Source: Pseudomonas vancouverensis
Lineage (GTDB): Bacteria > Pseudomonadota > Gammaproteobacteria > Pseudomonadales > Pseudomonadaceae
Length of the DNA: 64,000 bases
NCBI RefSeq assembly: GCF_004348895.1
Contig: NZ_RRZK01000012.1
Span: 1-64,000 of the forward strand
Reading direction: 5' to 3'
Below, one piece after another: positions 15,802-25,699 of this stretch. Below the pieces are notes generated by a model that saw nothing but the letters and a program-made list of their open reading frames with translations, was not told the DNA's origin and did no database searches. Position 1 is the first letter of the stretch; each line of letters starts with the position of its first letter. Position numbers and translations under genes: made by a program.

Positions 15802-18315
15802 TCATTCGCCGACAAACCAGCGGTAATACGGGTTTGCCGAGTCCCCACTCATCACTTCGCGAATGTCTCGAGCCCAGGCATCACGGTCACCGTCATAGGC
15901 GTGCAGGCTGGCCCGATAAAACTGCATCAGGCGCTGACGGTTGATGTTCATGCGCTCGACAAAGCCGGCATCGGCATTCACCAGTGGCACCGGCACATGC
16001 AGGTCGAGCAGGGCCGGCAGTACGCGGCTGATTTCCTTCGCACGCACCCACGGCGCGTATTCGATGCGTGGCTGATCGTCGGTGACCGGCCGGGCGTCGG
16101 CGGCGAAGCGTTCGAGGCCGGCGCGATCAGTCACCCAGGTCGCCATGAGGGCCGCCGCCGAACCAATGCCCACGTCCTGCAAGGTGCCGCGCACGGTGTC
16201 TTGCTGGAAGCGTTGGTTGATCTTCGCCGCATCCAGCTCGATCGGTTCCATCGAGCCCACCAGCAACATCTCGTGGAACTCGCTGGTCCACAGGTTGGCG
16301 TACGGGAAGACGTCGAGGAAGCTGCGCACCAGCGAGCGCGAATCGTCGATGTTCTGGGTCGGCAGTGGCAGCCACTGCGCCACCAGACCCTGTTTCTGCA
16401 AACGGCTGGCGGCGAGTTGGTAGAAATCACGGGAATACAGGTTGACCACACCGGCGGCAGAAGGCGGAGGCGGTTCGAGGGTGATCAGGTCATAGCGCTG
16501 CAGATTGCGCAGCAGTTCCTGGCGACCGTCGCGCAGGCGCACATCGACACCGGGATCGGCCGCCGCATTGAAATTACCCTTGAACAGCGGCGCGGCCTTG
16601 ACCACCGACGGCAACAGTTCGGCCACGACGCGATGCTCAAGACCCGGGTAGCGGGTCAGGGCGCCGGCGGTGATGCCCGTGCCGAAGCCGATCACCAGTG
16701 CCGAGCGCGGTTCGCCGTTGTGGATCAGCAGCGGCAGCAACGCCTGAATGCGCATATAGCGCAGCGATGGCATGGCGTCACCGGTGTTGGACACGCCCTG
16801 TATATACAAACGCTGGAAGATTTTCTGACCGCTGCCCTGTGCAACCACGGCAACAGTGCCACCGCGTCCTTCTTCGTAGAAGGTCAGGGTGCCGTTGCGT
16901 GCGCCCGGCAGCAGGCTCGCCAGTTTGTTCACCGGGGTGAACACGGCGAAGGCCACTGACACCAGGCCGATGGCAACCACGGCCTGACGCCGGCCTTTCT
17001 TCACGCCGTGGCCTTTACGTACTGCCAGGTAAGCGACAGCGGCGGCGATGATCGCCAGCAAACCGAGGGTGCGCACCAGGCCCAGCAACGGGATCAGTAC
17101 GAAGCCGCAGAGCATCACGCCGATGATCCCGCCCAGGGTGTTATACGCCACCACTTCGCCGACGTTACGGCCGACGTGCTCGCGGCCGACGCTCAAACGC
17201 AAGGCCAACGGAAACGCTGCACCGAGCAACAATGTCGGCACAAAGACGATACTCAGGGCCGCCACGGCAAAGCGTGCGCTCATGCCTGCCAGCTCACTGG
17301 CGCCCAGCCCCAGGACCCAGGTTTCTGCAACGCTTTGCGCGAAGATCAGCCAGCGGCCGAGCAAGGCAATCTCCAGCAAGGCAATCAGCCCGGCGCCGGC
17401 AATCAACAGTCCGAAAACGCCCCAGGGATCACGCAGGCGATCAACCCGACGGGCGAGAAAGACGCTGCCCAGAAACAGGCCCGTCAGGTAGGTCGCCAGC
17501 ACCACGGCAAAGGCATAGGTGCGCGTGCTCATGAACTGCACGATGGATTGCGACCACACCACTTCGTAACCCAGGGCCACGCCACCGGCGATGGAATACA
17601 GCCAAAGGGCGAGGCGATCAGGGGCTTTTTCTGCGTGGTGTTTTTCTTCGGCATGGATCGCTGCCGGGCGTTGGCGTTGAAACCACAGCGCTCCGGCGGC
17701 GGCCAACAGGTTCAGCATGGCTGCGGCCAGCGCACTGCCGCGAACACCGAAAGTGGCGATCAGCACGAACGCCGCCAGCAAGGTGCCGGCGATGGCCCCG
17801 GCGGTGTTTGCCGCATAGAGTTGGCCGCCAGCCTTGCCCAGTTGATGCGGGTCGCTGGCCAACGAACGCACCAGCACCGGCAGGGTGCCGCCCATCAACA
17901 GCGCGGGAATGCCCACCAGCGCAAACGGCAGCACCCAGGCGAGCAGGCCGACATGTTCTTCCAGCCAGGCAAACGGACTGGCCGCCAGGCTCATGCCGAA
18001 CGTCGCGCCGACACCGAGCACGGCCACCAGTACTTCCAGCCCGGCGTAGAGCAGCACCGGTTGCTGCAGGCGATCGGCCCAGCGGCCGAACAGCAAACCG
18101 CCCAGGGCCAGCCCGGCAAAAAACGCGCTGATCCCGGTGGTGATGGCGTAGACCTCGACGCCCACCACCAGTGACAGCTGCTTGATCCACAACACCTGGT
18201 ACACCAGCGCCGCGGCACCGGAGACGAACAGCAGCAGGGCGGGAATCAGCAGCGCCGGGCTGGCAACTGGCTGGACAGGTATGGCCGACGACTTGCTGGC
18301 GACACGTGTGGACAT
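15802..18315 (-). CDS. Fused MFS-type membrane protein / spermidine-synthase-like domain
   Basis: An 837-residue protein. The N-terminal ~520 residues are a polytopic membrane region (more than ten hydrophobic helices, in two repeats containing TGISAFFAGLALGGLLFGRW and LATYLTGLFLGSVFLARRVD). The C-terminal ~300 residues are a spermidine-synthase/Rossmann methyltransferase-like domain (ALVIGFGTGITAGAL for nucleotide binding, LITLEPPPPSAAGVVNLYSRDFYQL). This matches the 'fused MFS/spermidine synthase' family, whose substrate is not known. ATG 18315 was chosen as the first start with an AAGG upstream. It lies downstream of the sulfatase terminator and upstream of the octaheme cytochrome gene, both on the minus strand, so those two may be a unit. 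Confidence 0.88.
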   Translation of the reverse strand: MSTRVASKSSAIPVQPVASPALLIPALLLFVSGAAALVYQVLWIKQLSLVVGVEVYAITTGISAFFAGLALGGLLFGRWADRLQQPVLLYAGLEVLVAVLGVGATFGMSLAASPFAWLEEHVGLLAWVLPFALVGIPALLMGGTLPVLVRSLASDPHQLGKAGGQLYAANTAGAIAGTLLAAFVLIATFGVRGSALAAAMLNLLAAAGALWFQRQRPAAIHAEEKHHAEKAPDRLALWLYSIAGGVALGYEVVWSQSIVQFMSTRTYAFAVVLATYLTGLFLGSVFLARRVDRLRDPWGVFGLLIAGAGLIALLEIALLGRWLIFAQSVAETWVLGLGASELAGMSARFAVAALSIVFVPTLLLGAAFPLALRLSVGREHVGRNVGEVVAYNTLGGIIGVMLCGFVLIPLLGLVRTLGLLAIIAAAVAYLAVRKGHGVKKGRRQAVVAIGLVSVAFAVFTPVNKLASLLPGARNGTLTFYEEGRGGTVAVVAQGSGQKIFQRLYIQGVSNTGDAMPSLRYMRIQALLPLLIHNGEPRSALVIGFGTGITAGALTRYPGLEHRVVAELLPSVVKAAPLFKGNFNAAADPGVDVRLRDGRQELLRNLQRYDLITLEPPPPSAAGVVNLYSRDFYQLAASRLQKQGLVAQWLPLPTQNIDDSRSLVRSFLDVFPYANLWTSEFHEMLLVGSMEPIELDAAKINQRFQQDTVRGTLQDVGIGSAAALMATWVTDRAGLERFAADARPVTDDQPRIEYAPWVRAKEISRVLPALLDLHVPVPLVNADAGFVERMNINRQRLMQFYRASLHAYDGDRDAWARDIREVMSGDSANPYYRWFVGE

Positions 18316-18354
18316 GCGAATGGCCTTGTACAAAATTCGAGATAATCCCAAACC

Positions 18355-18375
18355 TGCAGGAGTGGCTCCTGCAGT
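18355..18375. repeat. Short perfect palindrome, REP-like
   Basis: CTGCAGGAG (18355-18363) and CTCCTGCAG (18367-18375) form a 9-bp stem with a 3-nt loop. It resembles a shortened REP and lies between the sulfatase terminator and the start of the MFS/spermidine-synthase gene. Confidence 0.65.
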
Positions 18376-18395
18376 TCGAATGCAATTGCACTCTG

Positions 18396-18427
18396 AAAAA
18401 GGCCGCTCGCCGGTGAAGGCGAGCGGC
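18396..18427 (-). terminator. Rho-independent terminator of the sulfatase operon
   Basis: On the minus strand GCCGCTCGCC, a 6-nt loop, and GGCGAGCGGC form a perfect 10-bp stem (18402-18427), followed by CTTTTTC (the plus-strand AAAAA at 18396-18400). It lies 12 bp beyond the arylsulfatase stop codon, so it should end the long minus-strand transcript. Confidence 0.9.
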
Positions 18428-18439
18428 GGTCACGCGATC

Positions 18440-20029
18440 TTACTGTGCAGCCGGTGCAGCTTTCATTTTTTCAGCAATTTTCGCATCTACCGCAGCGCGG
18501 ATCTGATCGACGCTGAAGCTCGCCGGTTTCTGGCTCGGTGGATACTCGACGAAGGTTTGCAGGAACGCCGCCGATTTACCCACGGCGAGTGCGGTCAGGT
18601 AAACGTTCTTGGTTTGCCAATCGTAGTACTGATCGGAAACCACGTCGGCACGCTCATACGGATCCATGCGCAGGTTGAAGATTTTCGGTACCCGCAAGCA
18701 CACGAAGGGTTCGCTCCAGACCTTGAAACCACCGGGCTCGCGCTGTTCGCAGAACACCGCTTTCCAGTTGCCGAAACGCATCGATACCAGCACGCCGTCA
18801 TCGTTGAAGTAGTAGAACTCCTTGCGCTCGCCTTTAGGCTGTTGGCCAGTCAGGTAAGGCAACTGGTTGTAGCCGTCCAGGTGCACTTTGAAGCTGGTGC
18901 CACCAGAAGTCGGCGCCCAGCCCTTGAGCAGTTTGTCCTTCACGTCGGAATCGCCAGCGGCGGCGAGCAGGGTTGGGAACCAGTCCATGCCCGAGAACAT
19001 TTCGTTGGACACTTCACCCGGCTTGATCTTGCCCGGCCAGCGAATCATGGCCGGTACGCGATAAGCGCCTTCCCAGTTGGAGTTTTTCTCGTTACGGAAA
19101 GGCGTGGTCGCCGCGTCCGGCCAGGAGAACTGGTTCGGACCATTGTCGGTGGTGTAGACGACGATGGTGTTGTCGGTGATTTTCAGGTCATCGAGGGTTT
19201 TCAGCAGTTTGCCGACGTCGCCGTCGTGCTCGATCATGCCGTCGGCGTAATCGTTGCCGGGCATGCCGCTCTGCCCCTTCATCGAGTCACGCACGTGGGT
19301 GAACAGGTGCATGCGCGTGGTGTTCATCCAGACGAAGAACGGTTTGTCCGCCTTGGCCTGTTTCTCGATGAACGCCTGGGCTGCGGCCGTGGTTTCGTCG
19401 TCGATGGTTTCCATGCGCTTGGCGGTCAGCGCGCCGGTGTCTTCGATCTTGCCGTCGGCGAAGCTGTGGATCACGCCACGGGGCGAGTAGGCCTTGACGA
19501 ACTCAGGTTCGTCTTTCGGCCAGTACGGACGCTCAGGCTCTTCTTCGGCGTTGAGGTGGTAGAGGTTGCCGAAAAACTCGTCGAAGCCGTGGTTGGTCGG
19601 CAAGTACTCGTCCTTGTCCCCCAAGTGGTTCTTGCCGAATTGACCGGTCGCATAGCCCTGGGATTTGAGGGCTTGGGCGATGGTGATGTCACGCTTTTGC
19701 AAGCCGACGGGCGCACCTGGAACACCGACTTTCGACAGACCGGTACGCAATGGTGTTTGCCCGGTAATGAAAGAAGAACGCCCGGCGGTGCAGCTGTTCT
19801 CCGCGTAGTAGTCAGTGAACAGCATGCCTTCTTTGGCGATGCGGTCGATGTTCGGGGTCTTGTAGCCGACCACGCCCATGGAATAGGCACTGATGTTGGT
19901 CTGGCCGATGTCATCACCGAAGATGACGAGGATGTTGGGCTTTTCGGCGGCCCCGGCGGTTGCCGAGAACACCATGACCGAGGCTGCCACCAAGGCAAGT
20001 TTCGGTATCCATTTACTGATGCGAGTCAT
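18440..20029 (-). CDS. Exported arylsulfatase
   Basis: A 529-residue sulfatase with a signal peptide (1-28, ending AGAA), so it is periplasmic or secreted. Family features: metal-binding FGDD (residues 38-41), and the formylglycine motif CTAGR at Cys80, fitting the C-x-(P/A)-x-R pattern of type I sulfatases. GKNHLGD and TDNGP segments typical of the active site follow. Cys80 must be oxidised to formylglycine by a maturase; none is in the window. AAGGAG lies 9 bp before the ATG. It is the last gene before a strong terminator, 75 bp after the HAD phosphatase gene. The association with a MoxR/VWA module and an outer-membrane channel suggests a dedicated uptake or maturation function. The natural sulfate ester is unknown. 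Confidence 0.93.
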   Translation of the reverse strand: MTRISKWIPKLALVAASVMVFSATAGAAEKPNILVIFGDDIGQTNISAYSMGVVGYKTPNIDRIAKEGMLFTDYYAENSCTAGRSSFITGQTPLRTGLSKVGVPGAPVGLQKRDITIAQALKSQGYATGQFGKNHLGDKDEYLPTNHGFDEFFGNLYHLNAEEEPERPYWPKDEPEFVKAYSPRGVIHSFADGKIEDTGALTAKRMETIDDETTAAAQAFIEKQAKADKPFFVWMNTTRMHLFTHVRDSMKGQSGMPGNDYADGMIEHDGDVGKLLKTLDDLKITDNTIVVYTTDNGPNQFSWPDAATTPFRNEKNSNWEGAYRVPAMIRWPGKIKPGEVSNEMFSGMDWFPTLLAAAGDSDVKDKLLKGWAPTSGGTSFKVHLDGYNQLPYLTGQQPKGERKEFYYFNDDGVLVSMRFGNWKAVFCEQREPGGFKVWSEPFVCLRVPKIFNLRMDPYERADVVSDQYYDWQTKNVYLTALAVGKSAAFLQTFVEYPPSQKPASFSVDQIRAAVDAKIAEKMKAAPAAQ

Positions 20030-20104
20030 CCGACTGGCTCCTTGGGCTCACTGACGTCGCGTACTGCGACAAACGTTTACTGCGGTCCTGCGTCACGCTT
20101 TTTC

Positions 20105-21129
<1,025 letters not shown>

Positions 21130-21133
<4 letters not shown>

Positions 21134-22557
21134 GGGAAATCCTTCTCGTGGACCGGATTGAGGGGGCGTAGCGCAGGCGTTACGGGTGCCTTGTCATGCT
21201 CAGTCGCGTTTTGCAGCGTAGCCAAGGACTGGTGCAGTTGTTGCAGCGCCTGGTCTTTGTCCGGTTTGCCACCGTAGCAGGCCCGCAGGAAGGTTTGCAG
21301 GCGTGGCCCCAGATTGGTCAGCTTCAGGCCGTGACGGGTACGCCGGGTCCATAGGTACAGGGCACTCAGTTGCGCAGGTTTGCCGTCGATCTGCGCCGGA
21401 ATCTGCTTCCAGGCGTAGTCGGCCGACGCCAGCCAGGCGTCGTGCCGTGCCTGACGTCGTGCCTGCCAGCGCAGGCGCGCACGTTGCACCAGCGGGCGGC
21501 TGAACCAGCCGATGAACAACACACCGACCAGCAACACCAGCCCGCCAAGCCAGTGGCCAGGCAGGTGCAGGCGCTTGTGCTGGCCGAGATTCTTCAGGTC
21601 TTCACTGATCGAGAACACCGGTTTGTAGGCGGCGTTGGCGGCGGCATCGAAGGTCAGTGCGGGCAGGGTGGTGGTACGAATCTGCTGACTGCCGGTGTCC
21701 CACCATTTCAAGTCAATGGCTGGCAGGCTGTAATGCCCTGCGGTATCGATCCGGTAGGTCACGCTGTCGATGCGCTGGCCGCCATTGAAGTGACCACGTC
21801 CGTCATTCAGATTGCTGATCTGCGGGCTTTTCGGGTAGCGGCTCAGCCCCTCGATATCCGCCAGTGCCGGCGTGGGCAAGGCCATGGCCAGGGTGCCATC
21901 TGCCTGGAGCGTCAACTCGCGGGTGACGCTGTCGCCGACCTTCAGCGGTGTGGCCGAAGGTGTCAGCTTTTGCGTGAAGCGTAACGCCTGGGCCACCAAC
22001 ACCGGTTCACCGGGCTGAAACCCTGTGGGCTGGGCAGCATTGAAATGCAAGGGAGCGCTCTGCGCGGTGAGATCGTGATCGGTCTGGCCCGGCGTGGCTT
22101 GCACTGTCAGTGGCGGAATATCGAACCCTTGGGCCTGGTTCGGCGTGATCAGGTAGCGGTAGCGCATGCCGCTGAAAAACTGGCCATCGACGGTCTGATT
22201 GATGTGCTCGGCATGGCCGTCCGGTGGCATCACCAGGGCGCCCGGCAGTTTCAGGTCGGGCAGGGTGGGGGCGCTGGTGAACCAGGTGTCGGTGAAGACA
22301 TCGAGTTGCAGTTCGAGCAGGCTGCCGACCATGACTGGGCCGGTGGGTTGCAGGGTGGCCTTGACCTTCAGCACAGGTTCGGCGGCGACGCTGTGCAGGC
22401 TGATCAGGCACAGGAGCAGGGCGCCGAGTTTTGTGGTGATTGATCTGGCACCATCGCGAGCAAGCTCGCTCCCACAGGGGACCATCAGCGTGCACAAATC
22501 CAATGTGGGAGCGAGCTTGCTCGCGATGGACGCGACTCGGTATCCGAACAGCATCAT
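21130..22557 (-). CDS. BatD-family protein with REP-encoded N-terminal extension
   Basis: A 475-residue protein. The mature part (from about residue 60) is a BatD-like periplasmic region of beta-sandwich repeats ([20 protein letters not shown]), followed by one transmembrane helix ([18 protein letters not shown]) and a cytoplasmic tail. BatD works with MoxR and VWA proteins in a membrane complex. The ATG overlaps the stop of the VWA-TPR gene, with AGGTGGGGG upstream. Before the hydrophobic signal ([15 protein letters not shown]) the frame reads through both halves of a REP doublet, giving peptides such as [10 protein letters not shown] and [10 protein letters not shown]. An internal ATG at 22485 between the two REP halves could also be used. 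The true N-terminus is thus uncertain. Confidence 0.82.
22452..22529. repeat. REPIN inside the 5' end of the BatD gene
   Basis: An inverted REP (ATCGCGAGCAAGCTCGCTCC from 22453) and a forward REP (TGTGGGAGCGAGCTTGCTCG from 22504) flank about 30 bp. The doublet lies wholly inside the BatD reading frame, between the start codon that overlaps the upstream gene and the signal-peptide core. It adds no stop or frameshift. Confidence 0.88.
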
Positions 22558-24134
22558 GGCTTGGCCCCCACCTGATCCTGCAAGCTGAACTTCTGCTTGA
22601 GGAATTTCGCCGGCGATGTCGTCAGGTTCTGCAGCCACTGCTCATCCGACGCCGCCTGTTGCGTTTGCACCGCTTTGAGGTGGCCCTTGCCGGGTGCCTT
22701 GTCCATCTTGATTTCGTCGGGCTTGGTTTCGGGAGCATTCTTTTCCGCGCTTTCGGTGTCCTTCTGCAAGGCGATGGCCAGGGCCAGGTTGGCGGTGGCC
22801 TCCGGGAACTGCGGTTGCAGCTTCAGCGCCTGGGTATAAGCGGCAATGGCCTGGTCGAACTTGAAGCGGCGCACGTAAATGTTGCCCAGATAGAAATACG
22901 CGGGCGCCGTGTCCAGCCGGGCAAAACTGGCCAGCGCCAGGTCGAGGTCCGCAGCGTTGTAGGCGGCCAAGCCTTTCCAGTACGGATCGACGAACAAAGC
23001 CGCGGCCTGGGGATAGTGTTCATGCTCGAACGCCCAGCGCCCTTGTTGATCGCGGGTGAAAAAGGCATCGGTCAAGGCATTGGCCTCGGCGGGCGTCGGT
23101 TGCAGCCCCAGGCCTATCACCAGCAGCACAGCGGGCATCCAGTTCAGGCTCCAGCCCTTGCGCACGCTGAAGAGCGCAATCAATAGCAGCGGCCAGCACA
23201 GCCAGTAGCCGGCATCTTTCCAGTGCAGTTCGCGTTGTTCATCGCTGGCGCTTTGAAAGTGCTGTTCGGCGTGCAATTCGATCCAGTCCAGATCGTCGTT
23301 GTTGAGGGTCATGCTGCCCAGTGGCGCGTCCAGCGCGGAGGCCAGTTGCTTGAGTGCGTCCTGGTCGAAACTGCCCAGTTGCGGGCGACCATTGCTGTCG
23401 GTGCGCGGCTGGCCGCTGGCGTTGTGAACGATGCCACCATCGGTATTGCCGGCGGCGAGGATCAGGACCTGCAAGTCGCTGTCATCGAGTTGTTTGTCCA
23501 GTTCAGCCAGCGCCGAGGTGTCCGCGCCATCGGTGATCAGCAGCAGGGTGCCCGGGGTTTTCTCGGCGGCGAGCAGGCGATTGGCCTGATCAATCACGGC
23601 GCTGAGGTTTTTCCCCGGTTTGTCGATCAGGTCGGTGCTCAAGGCCTGGATGAAGGTGTCGAGCAATGCCGGATCGTCGGTGGCGGGCAACACCAGATGG
23701 GCGCTGCCGGCATAGGCGATCAGGGCGTTGCGCGCACCGGCGCGCCGCTGGATCAGGTCGTGGAGTTTATGTTTGACCGCTTCCAGGCGACTGGGCGGAA
23801 CATCGCTGGCGTCCATGGACGGCGACAGGTCGATGGCGATGATCAGCGGCGCGCGGTTTTCCAGGAAATCCGGTCGATCCTGCTCCCAGGTCGGCCCCGC
23901 CGCGGCAATCGCCCCCAGCACCAACAGCGCGCAGGCCAGATGCACCGGGCGCAAGCGATGTGGATCTTTCGGGGTAATCAACAGGTGCGGCAACAGGTGC
24001 GGTGCGATGTTGCTGCGCAAGCGTCGTTGCAGATCCTGGCTGTGCCGCCACAGCACCGGCAGCAGCGCACCGAATACCGCCAGCAACAGCCAGAGCGGGC
24101 GCAGGAAATGCAGGTCGCTGAGGTTGATCTCCAT
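22554..24134 (-). CDS. VWA and TPR domain protein (BatB/BatC-like fusion)
   Basis: A 526-residue protein. Two N-terminal membrane helices flank a basic loop (about 12-28 and 64-80). A von Willebrand A domain follows, with an intact MIDAS start DLSPSMDAS (Asp102) and TDGADTS. Two further helices lie near 300-345, then TPR repeats (about 355-470, [20 protein letters not shown]) and a Lys/Glu-rich tail. It combines BatB (VWA) and BatC (TPR). It starts one base after the stop of the other VWA gene. VWA proteins act as metal-dependent adaptors for MoxR AAA+ ATPases, so this should be part of that complex. Confidence 0.9.
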   Translation of the reverse strand: MEINLSDLHFLRPLWLLLAVFGALLPVLWRHSQDLQRRLRSNIAPHLLPHLLITPKDPHRLRPVHLACALLVLGAIAAAGPTWEQDRPDFLENRAPLIIAIDLSPSMDASDVPPSRLEAVKHKLHDLIQRRAGARNALIAYAGSAHLVLPATDDPALLDTFIQALSTDLIDKPGKNLSAVIDQANRLLAAEKTPGTLLLITDGADTSALAELDKQLDDSDLQVLILAAGNTDGGIVHNASGQPRTDSNGRPQLGSFDQDALKQLASALDAPLGSMTLNNDDLDWIELHAEQHFQSASDEQRELHWKDAGYWLCWPLLLIALFSVRKGWSLNWMPAVLLVIGLGLQPTPAEANALTDAFFTRDQQGRWAFEHEHYPQAAALFVDPYWKGLAAYNAADLDLALASFARLDTAPAYFYLGNIYVRRFKFDQAIAAYTQALKLQPQFPEATANLALAIALQKDTESAEKNAPETKPDEIKMDKAPGKGHLKAVQTQQAASDEQWLQNLTTSPAKFLKQKFSLQDQVGAKP

Positions 24135-24135
24135 G

Positions 24136-25128
24136 TCAGGCCTCCTGCCGTTGACGCGCGAGCTTCAGGCGCGGAAGCAATAGCGCGCCGAGGTGATACA
24201 GCGCCAGCAAGGCAATGGCCGCACCCAGCGGCCACCAGAACAGATCGCGCTTGGGCTGGTGACTGAGGGTCTTCACCTGATGCGGGGTGAGCGTGTCGAG
24301 GGTGCTGTAGACCTGATCCAGCGCGTTGCGGTCCTCGGCGCGAAAAAACTTCCCGCCGGTGGCTTCGGCGATGGCCTGCAAGCCTTGGAGGTTGACCTTG
24401 GCTTCGCCTTCGGCATTCGGGTCGCCAATGCCGATGGTGTGGATCACCACGCCCTTGGCCGCAGCCATCTGCGCGGCGTGGTCGGGGGTGATGGCGCTGC
24501 TGGTGTCGTTGCCGTCGGTGAGCAGGATCAGCACTTTTTCCTGTTCGCGGGCCTGATCGAGCATCTTCAGGCTCAGGCCAATGGCGTCGCCAATAGCCGT
24601 GTTCGGCCCGGCCATGCCGATGCCGGTGTCGTCCAGCAACAGCGAAAGGCTGGCGTGGTCGAGGGTCAGCGGTGCCTGCGGATAGGCACCGGTGCCGAAC
24701 ACGATCAGACCCAGGCGATCCTCTTTGCGCTTGTCGATGAAACCATGCACCACCTCCTTGACCGCTGCCAGGCGATTGATCTTCTGGCCGCTGGCGTCGG
24801 TGAAGTCGGTGGTTTCCATGGATTGGGACAGGTCGATGGCCAACAGCAGGTCGCGCACCGGTTGCTGGCGCTCGATGGGTTTCTCCACCAACACCGGGCG
24901 ACTGGCGGCCATCAGCAACAAGACCCACACCAGCACATTCAACAGCAACTGCCAGCGATTGCTGCGAATGCCGGCGTGGCTCGGCGCCTGGCCGACCGCC
25001 CGGCTCATGGCGCCGAAGAACGGCACGCGCATGGCGCTGCGGGCTTCGCGGTAGTCGGGCAGGTAGCGATAGGCAAACCAAGGCAGCGGCAGCAGGATCA
25101 GCAACCAGGGGTAATCAAGCTGCCACAT
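24136..25128 (-). CDS. VWA domain membrane protein (BatA-like)
   Basis: A 330-residue protein with two N-terminal transmembrane helices (about 7-20 and 58-76), a VWA domain (about 93-290; MIDAS DLSQSMETTD at Asp99, TDGNDTSSA) and a C-terminal helix (about 300-318). This is the classical Bat architecture, with the VWA domain in the periplasm. The ATG at 25128 (MWQLDYPW) lies inside the end of the DUF4381 gene, overlapping it by 14 bp; the longer frame from 25206 would only repeat DUF4381 sequence in another frame. Confidence 0.9.
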   Translation of the reverse strand: MWQLDYPWLLILLPLPWFAYRYLPDYREARSAMRVPFFGAMSRAVGQAPSHAGIRSNRWQLLLNVLVWVLLLMAASRPVLVEKPIERQQPVRDLLLAIDLSQSMETTDFTDASGQKINRLAAVKEVVHGFIDKRKEDRLGLIVFGTGAYPQAPLTLDHASLSLLLDDTGIGMAGPNTAIGDAIGLSLKMLDQAREQEKVLILLTDGNDTSSAITPDHAAQMAAAKGVVIHTIGIGDPNAEGEAKVNLQGLQAIAEATGGKFFRAEDRNALDQVYSTLDTLTPHQVKTLSHQPKRDLFWWPLGAAIALLALYHLGALLLPRLKLARQRQEA

Positions 25129-25699
25129 GATGACGCTCCACCCAGGTCTTGCAGGTGTTGAACAGCGCCTGGCGCTGCTCATTGGGCAGGTCACGCAAGG
25201 TTGCATCGGGTGCGTAGGCCAGTAAGGCCAGTTGCTGGCTGAAGTCGGCGGGTAGCGGCTGTTTGCTGTGTCGCTGCAAATACGCTTGCCAGTCCGCCGT
25301 TCCCAACGCAGCCGGGGATTCCTGTGGGGGCGAGCTTGCTCGCGATGAGGTCGTTACCTTCAAATTCGATGTCGACTGAACGGGCGCCATCGCGAGCAAG
25401 CTCGCTCCCACAGAGGACGAGGGTGGCATGGAGAGGGCCACACGCTTGAGCAATTCCGGCAGCTCGCGCAGTGCATTCAGGTCATTGCTGCGCTGTTGCA
25501 ACTCCGCCAGTCGCGCCAGGGCTTCACGCCGATAACGATCGCGTCGCCACTGCCAGTAGCGCCGCGCGCTGACCAGCAATACCGCCAGCACGAATATCGC
25601 CAGCAACGCCCACCAGCCCCAGGTTTGCGGTGCGTAGCTGACCGGCGTGGGCAGGGCCATTTCCTTGAGTTGATCGATGCTCGGAATGTTCGGGTTCAT
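25115..25699 (-). CDS. DUF4381 membrane protein carrying an in-frame REP doublet
   Basis: A 194-residue protein of the DUF4381 type that normally sits between DUF58 and VWA genes. One transmembrane helix (about 29-45, WWALLAIFVLAVLLVSA) is followed by a basic cytoplasmic helix and a conserved C-terminal part (LGTADWQAYLQRHSKQPLP ... CKTWVERHHVAA). Residues about 96-127 are encoded by a REP doublet and read [13 protein letters not shown] ... TSSRASSPPQES, a low-complexity stretch unlike the rest. The frame stays open, so the gene may still work. The ATG overlaps the TGA of the DUF58 gene. Confidence 0.82.
   Translation of the reverse strand: MNPNIPSIDQLKEMALPTPVSYAPQTWGWWALLAIFVLAVLLVSARRYWQWRRDRYRREALARLAELQQRSNDLNALRELPELLKRVALSMPPSSSVGASLLAMAPVQSTSNLKVTTSSRASSPPQESPAALGTADWQAYLQRHSKQPLPADFSQQLALLAYAPDATLRDLPNEQRQALFNTCKTWVERHHVAA
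25321..25414. repeat. REPIN inside the DUF4381 coding sequence
   Basis: A forward REP (TGTGGGGGCGAGCTTGCTCG from 25323) and an inverted partner (ATCGCGAGCAAGCTCGCTCC from 25389) are separated by about 45 bp. Both halves lie in the middle of an open, otherwise conserved reading frame. REPINs are normally intergenic. Confidence 0.9.
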
